Origin: a virus
IMG/VR virus record: IMGVR_UViG_3300006805_000117
Coordinates: 1 to 29,084 of that record
Direction: 5' to 3' (one strand)
DNA length: 29,084 bases
Part shown: positions 20,991 through 29,084 of the stretch, piece by piece
Numbering within the stretch: position 1 is the stretch's first letter
Layout of the letters: the number at the start of each line of letters is the position of its first letter
Program-made: the position numbers and the translations under genes
The notes under the pieces: model-generated
The model's database searches: none
Told to the model about the DNA's origin: nothing
What the model saw: only the letters and a program-made list of their open reading frames with translations

Positions 20991-22718
20991 ATGGCGGACA
21001 TCGTTTTCGGCATCCTGATCAAGGGTAAGGACCTCGCCTCGAAGGCCTTCGACGCAACGGCCACCAGCGCTCGGCGACTGGGGACGTCGATTCGGGACGC
21101 CGGATCCAAGGCGGCGAAGGCGGCGAAGGAGATCGCCGGCTCGGCCGTCAACATCAACGCGATGATGGAGATCGGGAAGAAGGTCTTTGGGGCCCTCTCC
21201 CGTGGCTTCCAAGCCGTCACCTCCGCCGCCCTCGAGCAAAGGGCCGCCACCGATCAGCAAGCCAAAGACTGGGCCGAGCTCGGCCGCACGGTGGAGCGGA
21301 TCGCCGGCCTGATCGGCGACATCCTGATCCCCATCGTGCTCGGGGTGGCCGACGCCTTCGCCTCGTCGACCAAAGGCGCCGAGGCCTTCCTTGGGCAAAA
21401 CCGGGCGCTGATCGGATCGAAGATCGTCGAGTACCTCGCCAGCATGGCGAGCACCCTCGTTCGGGGTGTGGCGACCGGGTTGGTGCTCGTCTCGAGGGCG
21501 TGGACCGGTCTCCGAGAGATCGTGGGCCTGGTGAAGTTTGCGGTGGAGGCCGCCTTTGCCGGCATGATCAAGGGCGCCGAGGTTGCGATCGGCGCCTTCG
21601 AGAGCCTCGCCTCGGCCGTTGGCGCTGATGGGCTTGCGGCATCCCTGGCCTCGGCCAAGGAGGAGGCCGCCCTTATGTCGGCGACCTTCGGGGAGTCGGC
21701 GGATCAGCATCTCGCCGAGGTCGCCCGAATGGTGGCCGAGCAAGAAGCGCTCGATGCCGCGATCGCCGACGTCGCCGCGAAGGTTCAGGACGGGATCGGG
21801 CGGGCCGCCGTCGCCGCCTTCGCTCGGCTGAATCAGGAGATCCGCAAGGTCGCTCCCGGCGCTCGAGAGGCGGCGGAGGCCGCAAACAAGCTGGCGATCG
21901 CCTCCCTCAAGGCCCAGGAGATGGCGGCCCAGGGCCACGCGATGCGGGTGGCGCTGGCGGCCGACCTCTACCAGAGCAACCTTGAGCGGATCGCCGAGGC
22001 GGAGGAGCGAGCCGACGCCAAACAAAAGGAGCGCTTCGAGAAGCTCAAGGCCCGGGCTCAGGAGATGGTCTCCGAGGTCACCTCCTTTGCCTCGGGCCTC
22101 GTGGGCTCGGCCCGCTCGGCCTTCGCCGGCATCGGTGAGGAGATGAACGGCCAGATCAAGACCTGGCGGGATGCCTTGGCCTCCTTCCTCGACTCGATCG
22201 CCAGCATGATCATCGAGAAGCTCGTTCAGTCGGGCATCGCCAAGATCGCCGGCCTGATCGGTAGCGCCCTGACGGGGGGTGGGCTTGGGATCTTCGGAGC
22301 GATCGGCGGGGCCATCTCGGGCCTCTTTGGGGCCGGGGCCGTGGGCGTGAACCGGGGCGGGACGATCCGGGGCTACAACTCCGGAGGGATCCACGGGTAC
22401 GCCGGCGCCGGCATCGTCTCCGGTCCGGCGGGCTCCCCCAACCGTGATACCACCCTGGCGGCCCTCACCGTCGGCGAAGGGGTGCTCTCCCGCGAGACTA
22501 CCAAGCGGGTGGTCGCCGACCTGTCGGGCCGTGGGGGCTCTGGCCAAGCGCCGGCGTCGATCGCCGAGTCGCCTCGGGCTCGCCAGGTGATCCGGGAGGT
22601 GAAGGAGACCCGGGCTCTCTACGCCCTCACCAGCCGGGCCCACCTCGACACCTTCCAGCGAAACACGGCCTTGCCTTCCGCCGCTCGCCTCGAGCGCTAC
22701 AGGGCCCAGGGAGCTTGA
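20991..22718 (+). CDS. tail tape measure protein
   Basis: The 575-aa protein is Ala-rich and mostly helical, with a long hydrophobic stretch (GLIGDILIPIVLGVADAFAS) and further membrane-prone segments (IAKIAGLIGSALTGGGLGIF). Its C-terminus reads YNSGGIHGYAGAGIVSGPAG and then TTLAALTVGEGVLSRET, an ending I know from many tape measures. It sets tail length and helps DNA pass the host membrane. By the usual rule of about 0.15 nm per residue the tail would be roughly 85 nm, a short siphovirus tail. ATG 20991 is preceded only by the 13-bp repeated motif. Confidence 0.88.
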   Translation: MADIVFGILIKGKDLASKAFDATATSARRLGTSIRDAGSKAAKAAKEIAGSAVNINAMMEIGKKVFGALSRGFQAVTSAALEQRAATDQQAKDWAELGRTVERIAGLIGDILIPIVLGVADAFASSTKGAEAFLGQNRALIGSKIVEYLASMASTLVRGVATGLVLVSRAWTGLREIVGLVKFAVEAAFAGMIKGAEVAIGAFESLASAVGADGLAASLASAKEEAALMSATFGESADQHLAEVARMVAEQEALDAAIADVAAKVQDGIGRAAVAAFARLNQEIRKVAPGAREAAEAANKLAIASLKAQEMAAQGHAMRVALAADLYQSNLERIAEAEERADAKQKERFEKLKARAQEMVSEVTSFASGLVGSARSAFAGIGEEMNGQIKTWRDALASFLDSIASMIIEKLVQSGIAKIAGLIGSALTGGGLGIFGAIGGAISGLFGAGAVGVNRGGTIRGYNSGGIHGYAGAGIVSGPAGSPNRDTTLAALTVGEGVLSRETTKRVVADLSGRGGSGQAPASIAESPRARQVIREVKETRALYALTSRAHLDTFQRNTALPSAARLERYRAQGA

Positions 22719-22722
22719 TCCA

Positions 22723-23721
22723 ATGGTCTACGCGATCACCCCGATCGACGCCTCGGTGAGGGCCCAAGCCCAAGCCGGGAAGCCCTTCTTTTTGGTGGAT
22801 CAGTGCATCCGTCACCGGGCCAACGTGCCGAGCTGGCGCACCTCCGGATCGTGGGCCTCGGGCTCGGACATCACAGACCCCGATCGCCCGGTACGCCGAG
22901 CCTACGACGGCCAACTCGGGGCCGGGACGTCGCCCAACGATACGATCGTCGGCACCTCCACCCCCGTTTACCTCCTCTTTGACCTGACCGCCGCCGCCGC
23001 CCGTGGCTTCGACACGGCGATGATCGCCGTCGATCTCGGGGGCGTTGGTGACGGCGCCGAGTGTGCGATCCAGATCGCCAATGCCGACAACTTCGCCAGC
23101 GCCCGAACCATCGGAGAGGCCCAATTTTGGGAAGATGGGGGCGGGCGCCAGAAGATCATCGTTTGGGATCTCCGAGACCCGATCGGCGCAATCGACGGGA
23201 TCGACGTCGCTAACGCCCAGTATGTTCGGCTCCGATTCCAGCTCGGCCTGGGGCCGACGTGGGTCGCTCCTCCCGTGGTCTACGAAGTGGCCCTCGGGCG
23301 CCGCTTCCAGCTCTCCCACTTCCCTCGCTACCCTCACGACCCCGAGCAACGGGCCTCGGTCTTCTCCGACTACGTTGCCGATTCAGGGTGGACGCAACGG
23401 GTGATCCGCTCCGTCGGTATGCACCCCGTGAGCCTCTCGCTCCAGCCCCAGGCCGAGGGCCTCAACGGGATCGACGATGTGGACGCGATCCGCCGGTGGT
23501 TCGCGGCGACGAACTACGGCGCCCGAAACTTCCTCTATTGCGACGACCCCGGAGCCGTGGCCTCGGGTGTGGTCACCCCCGCCTCGACGCCGCCCCGAGG
23601 CCTGTGGTGTCTCCCCCCGCCGTCGATCGCCGTGCCGAACATCGGCCCCTTCGTCTACGACTTCTCGACCGAGTTTCGGGAGCTCCCCCCGTACCGGGCG
23701 ATCAATGAGGTTGCGGCGTGA
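22723..23721 (+). CDS. distal tail (Dit-like) protein
   Basis: The 332-aa protein follows the tape measure, where the distal tail protein is expected. The N-terminal half is beta-rich. RFQLSHFPRYPHDPEQRASV and the C-terminal half around VSLSLQPQAEGLNGIDDVDA, with IRRWFAATNYGARNFLYCDD, resemble minor tail proteins that open the tip complex. It probably forms the hub ring that joins tube to fibres. GGGAG precedes ATG 22723, and it is coupled by GTGA at 23718 to the next gene. The assignment is mainly by gene order. Confidence 0.6.
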   Translation: MVYAITPIDASVRAQAQAGKPFFLVDQCIRHRANVPSWRTSGSWASGSDITDPDRPVRRAYDGQLGAGTSPNDTIVGTSTPVYLLFDLTAAAARGFDTAMIAVDLGGVGDGAECAIQIANADNFASARTIGEAQFWEDGGGRQKIIVWDLRDPIGAIDGIDVANAQYVRLRFQLGLGPTWVAPPVVYEVALGRRFQLSHFPRYPHDPEQRASVFSDYVADSGWTQRVIRSVGMHPVSLSLQPQAEGLNGIDDVDAIRRWFAATNYGARNFLYCDDPGAVASGVVTPASTPPRGLWCLPPPSIAVPNIGPFVYDFSTEFRELPPYRAINEVAA

Positions 23722-25622
23722 GCTACACCCCTGGCGCCGCTTGGCTCGAGGCCTTCGAGCGCTCCCCTGTCGAGCCGGTGATCTCGGTGGAGATCGAGCG
23801 GCCGTATAACACCCGGATCGCCTTCCACACCGGCGATCGAGACTACGAGCTTGGTCCCGACTCGGTGCCCTACCTCGACACGGTGACCCCGGTGGAGCGC
23901 TCGATCGGTGTCTACGACCGGAAGATCTCGCTCGGGGTCTTCGAGCTCGAGCTTGTGGACGCCGGCGGCGATGACGGCGCCTTTGCGGTCCAGGCCGGCG
24001 AGGTGGTCTCAAGGCTCGCCGGCACCCTCACCAAGGGCGCCCGGGTGATCTTGAGCGTCGGAGAGGCCGACCTCGACGCCGCCGACTACGAGCCGATCCA
24101 CGAAGGGATGCTGATCGATGACGTGCGGAAGGTCCCTGGGGGCGTACAGATCACGGTGATCGACCCCTTCTCCTTCGGCCTCGACGAGGAGCGGGCGACC
24201 TATTGGCGGCCGGGCCACCCGCTCGCCGTGATTCGGAGCCAGCTCCTGGCGGCCCTTCCGCCGGCGATGCTCACTGACTCGAGCCTCCTCGAGATCAACA
24301 ACCCGGACACGGCCCATCTTGTCGTGAGCCGCTGGCCCTACTTCCTCTCGGGCGATAGCGCCACCGGCGCCGTCGGCGGGGCGGTCCTGAATAACTGGAC
24401 CTTCTACATCCCGTTGCGGATCAACGAAAGAAAGCCGGGCATCGATCAGATCTCCGAGCTTCTCTTCCTCCTTCGGGGCTCGCTCTCGGATGGGCGCTAC
24501 CGATCCAACGGGGCGATCTCCTTCTTGCCCCTCGACCTCGGGAAGGCCGTCACCCGTCACTTCACCTCGGACGAAGTTTTCGGCCTTGAGCAGATCTCCG
24601 GGCCGATGGATGTGATCAACCGGTTCGAGGTCTTGGGGCACTCCTACCCCACCGACACTCAGGCGGCGGCGACCACGGGCGGCGAGAAGACCACCCTCTA
24701 TCGTGGTGTGCACGCCTCCTCACCAACCGATCTGGCCTACCCGTCGGCGAGCCCGACGCCCAAGTTTTACGACCCGGCCGAGCCCTTCTTCTCGAGCTGG
24801 CTCAACGCTTTTCAGGAGCTTGAGGCCCAGCAACTTATCGGCTTCGACGCCGCCGCTACCTCTCTGGCGATCCGCCTCCCGCTTTTCTACGGCTTCACCG
24901 GGACGGCACTCTACGACGCCTCGGGTAATTGGGACCCCCCGCCCAACTCGACGATCCGATCGGAACACGCGATCTCGGGCACCAAGCCGGCCTATTTGCT
25001 GATCACCGACCATGCCGGGACGTCGGAGATCATTCGGGCCGAGGCCTTCGCTTACGACACGGTGCGGGGCCAGCTCGAGATCGGCGATCAGTTTTGGCGC
25101 TGGGGGACCTACTCCTCGATCACCCGTGGCCAGCGGGGGACGGTGGCGGTCGACTGGGAGGACGTCTTTGACTTGGGCTCGGGATCGCCGACCCGGATCT
25201 ACGTCTACGACATCACCCTTGCGGTCTTCGTGGCCGAGTCGGTGGTGGACCGCCACGCCTACGGGGTGCCGGGGATCCGCTTCTGGGCTCCTCTCCACGC
25301 CTACGGCCTGGACCTCGGAGACTTCATCTCCCTTGACTCGCCAGACTTCATGTTTGCGACCGGTAACGACACTCACCAAGATCTCGACGCGAACATCATT
25401 TTTGAGGTGACCCGGGTGGCGGAGCATTGGAGAGGTGAGATGCCGGCGATCGCGATTGAGGCTCACTTCGTGCGAGATACGGCCTACACCCCCGGGGTGC
25501 TCGACGAGGATCCTTTTGCGGGGGACATTCCGATCGGGAGCTTCCCGCCGGGAGAGGTCTACTACGACGCCGACGGCGAGACCTACGTTGACGATCTCGG
25601 TGGCGCCTACACCGACTATTGA
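23718..25622 (+). CDS. tail tip / baseplate hub (Tal-like) protein
   Basis: The 634-aa protein starts with WLEAFERSPVEPVISVEIER and RIAFHTGDRDYELGPDSVPY, a beginning typical of tail-tip proteins next to Dit. Its middle holds mixed alpha/beta segments (GIDQISELLFLLRGSLSDGR; GPMDVINRFEVLGHSYPT), and its end is acidic with Asp/Tyr repeats (YYDADGETYVDDLGG). No peptidase or lysozyme motif is seen, so a cell-wall-degrading domain is not supported. It likely forms the tip that contacts fibres and the tape measure end. GTG 23718 overlaps the upstream stop. Confidence 0.6.
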   Translation: MSYTPGAAWLEAFERSPVEPVISVEIERPYNTRIAFHTGDRDYELGPDSVPYLDTVTPVERSIGVYDRKISLGVFELELVDAGGDDGAFAVQAGEVVSRLAGTLTKGARVILSVGEADLDAADYEPIHEGMLIDDVRKVPGGVQITVIDPFSFGLDEERATYWRPGHPLAVIRSQLLAALPPAMLTDSSLLEINNPDTAHLVVSRWPYFLSGDSATGAVGGAVLNNWTFYIPLRINERKPGIDQISELLFLLRGSLSDGRYRSNGAISFLPLDLGKAVTRHFTSDEVFGLEQISGPMDVINRFEVLGHSYPTDTQAAATTGGEKTTLYRGVHASSPTDLAYPSASPTPKFYDPAEPFFSSWLNAFQELEAQQLIGFDAAATSLAIRLPLFYGFTGTALYDASGNWDPPPNSTIRSEHAISGTKPAYLLITDHAGTSEIIRAEAFAYDTVRGQLEIGDQFWRWGTYSSITRGQRGTVAVDWEDVFDLGSGSPTRIYVYDITLAVFVAESVVDRHAYGVPGIRFWAPLHAYGLDLGDFISLDSPDFMFATGNDTHQDLDANIIFEVTRVAEHWRGEMPAIAIEAHFVRDTAYTPGVLDEDPFAGDIPIGSFPPGEVYYDADGETYVDDLGGAYTDY

Positions 25623-25631
25623 GGAGCGACG

Positions 25632-28046
25632 ATGCCTAATCACCTCTACGCCCTAGACGCCAACCGCCACCCTCCCCAGGGCGCCTCAACGGCGACCTCT
25701 GGCCAGATCATGCAAGCGGCCGGGTCCGACGTGGTCTCTTGGGTCTCGATCGCCGGCGACGTCTCCGGGCCCCCGAATAACCTCGCCGTGGTGGACCTGA
25801 CGATCTCCGGCCAGGCGACCGGATCGATCCTCTACTACAACGGGACCAATTGGGTTCACCTTGCGATCGGCACGGCGAGCCAGGTGCTCGCCGTCAACGC
25901 CGGCGACACGGCGCCCGAGTGGGTCACCGGTGGAGGTGGAGGAGGGATCGGCGGGAACGTCGGTGCCAGCGATAACCGGTTGGTGCGCTCCGACGGTGTT
26001 GGCGGGGTGACGATCCAGGGGTCGGCGGTGAGCCTCACCGACGCGGGGGCGCTCTCCGGGATCACCGGCTACGATCAGACCTCGGGCGCTTTCAACGTCT
26101 CGGGCAACGGGGCCGTCACCATCGGCAACGGTGGCACGGGATCGATCGTGCTCTCGCCGGGATCGGGCGGGCTCACGATCGAGCTCCTCGATAACGACGC
26201 CTCCAACTTCCTGATCGAACAAGGCTCGGATGACTACTTCCGAATCGACACCACCGACGGATCGGAACGGGTGGTGCTCGGGTCGGTCCTCACCACGGCG
26301 AACCTCGACCTTGTGACGGGCAACGATCTCACGATCTCGCCCGGTGGTGACACCGACATTCAGATCGCCGGGTCGGCGGGCTCGGCCACGGCCTTTCGGA
26401 TCCGGGACGGCGCCTCGCTCTCTGACGTCTACCTGTCGATCGACACCACGGCGGATCTTGTCACGATCGGCAACGCCACCACCGGCGCCACCGGCGTCAC
26501 GATCAACACCGGTGGAACGGGGCTCACCGTCAATGTCGCCGACAACGACACGGCGGCGATGTCGGTGCTCCAGGGTGCGAACATCTATTTCCGGGTCGTC
26601 ACCAGCAACTCCGGCGAGCGCTTAATCTTCGGCGACTCCTCGATCGATCAGCGCTTCGACTTCGACGGCGACGGGGCGATCGGCAAGCCGGACGCCAGCG
26701 GCACCGACGTTGCCGGCCTCAACAACCGGATCCGGGCCGGCGCCGGCACCGGCAACGCCACCCCTGGGCTTCTCTACTTCACGACCCCTGGGGCGGGCTC
26801 CTCGGGGGCGACGGTTCAAACCCAGGTGGATCGCGCGATCCTCGGCGGGTCGCTCACTCAAACGAGCTTTTTGCTCGGCAACCCCAACGCCCTCAACCGA
26901 TCCACCACCCCGGTCACCCTCGTTCAGATCCTCGCCACCGACGGCGACAGTGCCGGGACGGCGCCGGCGGCCGACCTCGCGATTCGGGCAGGCAACCACT
27001 ACAACAACGCCGGCGACGGACCGGCCGGCGATCTGGAGCTCCGGGCCGGCTCGACCCTTTCGCCGTCCGTAGGCGCGGCGGCAAGGGCCGGTAACCTCCT
27101 CCTGGCGGCCGGCTCAACCACCAGCAACGGCCAACTCGGCACGATCCAATTCTACACCTCCCCGGCGAGCGGCTCGGACACGCTCCGGATGGAGATCGAC
27201 GCCGCCGGCGTGGTCTCGGTGCTCCACCAGATCGATCTACTCGATCAGGGCAACACGGCCCCGACGGCGCCGGCGCTTGGCGATGCGCGCCTCTACGGGC
27301 GGAGCTACGCCGAGAGGACGATGCCGGAGTACCTCTCCGAGCTCGGTAGCGAGACCACGCTCCAGTCGGCCCTTTGGCAAAAAAACGTGGTCATGTGGAT
27401 GCCCGGGACCGGGACCACCGCTGCAATCTCCTTTGGGACCTCGTGGACGATCGACACCACGCAAGCGCACCCGGCACCGGCGTCCACCAACTTCCTGACC
27501 CAATTCAACCGGGCTACCTTTGCCACGGCGGCGACGGCGGGAGACGCCGCCGGCATTCGGTCTAGCCGTAACATTTTCTGGCGCGGCAACACGGCGGGGA
27601 GTGGTGGCTTCTTCTTCTTCGCCCGGGTTGGTGTCGAGGCCTTCGTCTCGAGCATGCAAATCCAGGTGGGCTTGTTCCCACAGGCGGCGATCGCGGGTGA
27701 GCCGAGCGCCGTCAACAACTCGGCGATCCTGTGTAAGGACTCGACCGATACGAATTGGCAACTCGCCTTTCGGGATGGCACCACAACCACGAAGGTTGAC
27801 CTCGGCCTGGCGGTGGCGGCGAACGATGTTCTAGATGTTTGGCTTTACGCCGCCCCTAATAGCTCGGAGATTATCGCCCGGGTGATCCGTCGTAACAACG
27901 CCTCGGTTTTGGCGGACGATACGACCCACACGGCGAACCTTCCTACGAACACAACCTTCCTTGCTCCCGGGGCTCAGGTGCGAACGACGGTGACCACGGT
28001 GGCCACCCTTGCTGTGATGAAGATCTATTGCGAAAGCGACCTGTAA
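25632..28046 (+). CDS. tail fibre / receptor-binding protein
   Basis: The 804-aa protein begins with a short conserved anchor (YALDANRHPPQGASTATSGQ). A glycine-rich, Thr/Asn/Asp-rich beta region with loose repeats follows (DNDASNFLIEQGSDDYFRI; DNDTAAMSVLQGANIYFRV), then the segment LNNRIRAGAGTGNATPG, common in such fibres. The last 250 residues start near LYGRSYAERTMPEYLSELG. They contain NIFWRGNTAGSGGFFFFARV and CKDSTDTNWQLAFRDGTTTT, a tail C-terminal domain known from other phages. It probably binds the host surface receptor. TGAGGAG before ATG 25632 serves as ribosome-binding site and overlaps the previous stop. Confidence 0.8.
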   Translation: MPNHLYALDANRHPPQGASTATSGQIMQAAGSDVVSWVSIAGDVSGPPNNLAVVDLTISGQATGSILYYNGTNWVHLAIGTASQVLAVNAGDTAPEWVTGGGGGGIGGNVGASDNRLVRSDGVGGVTIQGSAVSLTDAGALSGITGYDQTSGAFNVSGNGAVTIGNGGTGSIVLSPGSGGLTIELLDNDASNFLIEQGSDDYFRIDTTDGSERVVLGSVLTTANLDLVTGNDLTISPGGDTDIQIAGSAGSATAFRIRDGASLSDVYLSIDTTADLVTIGNATTGATGVTINTGGTGLTVNVADNDTAAMSVLQGANIYFRVVTSNSGERLIFGDSSIDQRFDFDGDGAIGKPDASGTDVAGLNNRIRAGAGTGNATPGLLYFTTPGAGSSGATVQTQVDRAILGGSLTQTSFLLGNPNALNRSTTPVTLVQILATDGDSAGTAPAADLAIRAGNHYNNAGDGPAGDLELRAGSTLSPSVGAAARAGNLLLAAGSTTSNGQLGTIQFYTSPASGSDTLRMEIDAAGVVSVLHQIDLLDQGNTAPTAPALGDARLYGRSYAERTMPEYLSELGSETTLQSALWQKNVVMWMPGTGTTAAISFGTSWTIDTTQAHPAPASTNFLTQFNRATFATAATAGDAAGIRSSRNIFWRGNTAGSGGFFFFARVGVEAFVSSMQIQVGLFPQAAIAGEPSAVNNSAILCKDSTDTNWQLAFRDGTTTTKVDLGLAVAANDVLDVWLYAAPNSSEIIARVIRRNNASVLADDTTHTANLPTNTTFLAPGAQVRTTVTTVATLAVMKIYCESDL

Positions 28047-28062
28047 AGAAGGAGGAGATTCG

Positions 28063-28701
28063 ATGCGATTGAAGTTGTGCCTTGGTTTTCTGGTGGCGGC
28101 GGCGGTCCTAGTGATCGCCGCCTTGGTGTCTCCGGCGAGAGCCGATAACGTGATCTTGCCTTCGACGGCGGCGACCCGCCAGAGCACCTCGGATCCGTTC
28201 CTGGTGATCCAGGCGACGATCGACGAAACCGACGTGACGTGTTTCCTCGAGAGCACCGGCGCCGAGCCCATGCTGATCCCGTGGGACGCCCAGGCGGTTG
28301 TCACGTGCGACTCCGAGGGGGTCCTCTTCTTCTGGACCCAAGCGGACAACGGATCGATGACGATCAACAAAACCACCCTGATCGTTGACGACACGGCTAC
28401 GACCGGAGCTCCCGGGGGGGCGGCCCCCAACGGGCGGGTCCCGGGTTTTGAGTACCGCGGGGGCTACCGATCGAGTCTCAACGCTCGACGGATGTTCGAG
28501 AGCCGGGGGGGCGGCGTGAGCGTCGGGCGGAGGATCAACGTATGCTCGAGCGAGGGGCGCCCTTGCGCGGTCGACGCCGATTGCCTCGGCGCCGACACTT
28601 GCTCCACCTCGGGCCTCGCCTTCAACTCGATCACGGGCGCTTACCTATGCGGGGTGGCCTTGGGCGCCTCGCCGGTTGCGTGTCGGGTGACCCTCGAATG
28701 A
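28063..28701 (+). CDS. secreted cysteine-rich protein with Sec signal peptide
   Basis: The 212-aa product has a clear Sec signal: a basic start (MRLK), a hydrophobic core (LVAAAVLVIAALV) and the cleavage site ARA-DN after residue 27. The mature part is beta-rich. It ends with a compact Cys motif CSSEGRPC followed by DADCLGADTC, a disulphide-type pattern like those in extracellular Cys-rich repeats of some Deltaproteobacteria. No enzyme motif is seen. GAAGGAGGAG precedes ATG 28063. A phage gene after the fibre coding for an exported protein is unusual; it may remain in the periplasm or be released. The function is unknown. Confidence 0.68.
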   Translation: MRLKLCLGFLVAAAVLVIAALVSPARADNVILPSTAATRQSTSDPFLVIQATIDETDVTCFLESTGAEPMLIPWDAQAVVTCDSEGVLFFWTQADNGSMTINKTTLIVDDTATTGAPGGAAPNGRVPGFEYRGGYRSSLNARRMFESRGGGVSVGRRINVCSSEGRPCAVDADCLGADTCSTSGLAFNSITGAYLCGVALGASPVACRVTLE

Positions 28702-29084
28702 GGCGCCTTTGGTTGTTGGCGCTTCTTCTGGTGGCCTCGGGGTGCATCTCCGACGCCGAGGCCTACCGCGACCCGGACCGATGGGGGGCGAAGGGGCGGG
28801 GCGGATCCCAGGCTACCGGCGGGGAGTCGATCGGGCCCCTCGACCGCTACACCTGGGATCTTGTGATCGACGGGAGTGCATGCCCGGCGTCGGCGGCTGA
28901 CGGCCTCTCCCACCAGATCAGCGGCACCGATGCCGGGCCGCTTGCGTGGGGCTACGGGGCTGACGCCGGAACCTACACTTGCAACGGCAGCACCTCCCCC
29001 CTCACAAACCTGGGATCCCTCACCGACGAGGCGATGGCGTTCTCGGGGGCCGGAGACAACTGCTGGAACCTCACCAGCTCGTTG
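28698..29084 (+). CDS. lipoprotein, 3' end beyond window
   Basis: It starts at ATG 28698 by ATGA coupling with the secreted protein. MRRLWLLALLLVASGCISD is a convincing lipoprotein signal with Cys16 in a VASGC lipobox-like context. The visible 129 residues include further cysteines (SACPAS, TYTCNGS, DNCWN). The segment GSLTDEAMAFSGAGDNCWNL resembles the start of a LamG/concanavalin-like jelly-roll, so it may bind a carbohydrate or cell-surface ligand. The frame is open to the window edge. Pairing with the exported gene suggests one envelope function, possibly in exclusion or release. Confidence 0.65.
   Translation, partial: MRRLWLLALLLVASGCISDAEAYRDPDRWGAKGRGGSQATGGESIGPLDRYTWDLVIDGSACPASAADGLSHQISGTDAGPLAWGYGADAGTYTCNGSTSPLTNLGSLTDEAMAFSGAGDNCWNLTSSL

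Noticed and set aside
12398-22643. Long reverse-strand ORFs, e.g. 12398-13912, 18217-19884 and 20967-22643
   Set aside because: They lie antisense to well-recognised structural genes, have low-complexity Arg/Gly/Leu-rich products and no family signatures. Long antisense frames are expected in GC-rich DNA with this codon usage.
23718-25622. Peptidoglycan hydrolase domain in the tail-tip protein
   Set aside because: No lysozyme, NlpC/P60 or peptidase M23 motifs were found in the translated sequence.
1-29084. tRNA genes, CRISPR arrays, insertion sequences, integrase or attachment sites
   Set aside because: None was recognised on either strand by reading; a tRNA or att site outside this window is possible.

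Overview
The window is about 29 kb of a tailed double-stranded DNA bacteriophage (or prophage) genome. It has the long non-contractile (siphovirus) type of structural module. Every gene I can support is on the + strand. The DNA is GC-rich (roughly two thirds by eye), genes abut or overlap through ATGA or GTGA junctions, and there is almost no intergenic DNA. No host gene, tRNA, rRNA, integrase, transposase or CRISPR array was seen. The host cannot be named from sequence alone. It is presumably a high-GC bacterium with a Gram-negative-type envelope, since Sec-signal and lipoprotein-like genes are present. GATC and GCGATCGC are strikingly over-used, which may be a host or methylation clue.

Region 1 (1-7429) is the end of an early/metabolic block. 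It contains a C5-cytosine DNA methyltransferase whose gene is overlapped in another frame by a second recognisable phage protein, a putative lipoprotein, and a short AT-richer gap with a DnaA-box-like site. Next come a possible ribbon-helix-helix regulator, a MazG-like protein, a possible sliding-clamp-like protein, a GroES-like co-chaperonin, several unknown small genes, a beta-class amino-methyltransferase and an HD-domain nucleotidase.

Region 2 (7453-15471) is packaging and head. It holds the small and large terminase subunits (overlapping by 245 bp), four very small genes, a Mu-F/SPP1-gp7-like morphogenesis protein, and a portal protein that carries a C-terminal excisionase-type helix-turn-helix. 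An XkdF-like protease fused to a scaffold (with a likely internal scaffold start), a decoration protein and the major capsid protein follow. A strong intrinsic terminator lies directly after the capsid gene.

Region 3 (15484-28046) is neck and tail: a connector, an HK97-gp10-like protein, a tail terminator apparently fused to a jelly-roll domain, and the major tail protein. Then come a G/GT tail-assembly chaperone pair joined by a textbook -1 frameshift site, a short tape measure, Dit-like and Tal-like proteins, and a tail fibre. Region 4 (28063-end) holds a secreted cysteine-rich protein and the start of a lipoprotein.

The most unusual signals are: a 13-bp motif (GGGACACGGTGCC) placed 5-7 bp before the start codons of portal, protease and tape measure, none of which has a normal Shine-Dalgarno; the portal-HTH fusion; the two-frame methyltransferase locus; and the tail terminator-jelly-roll fusion.
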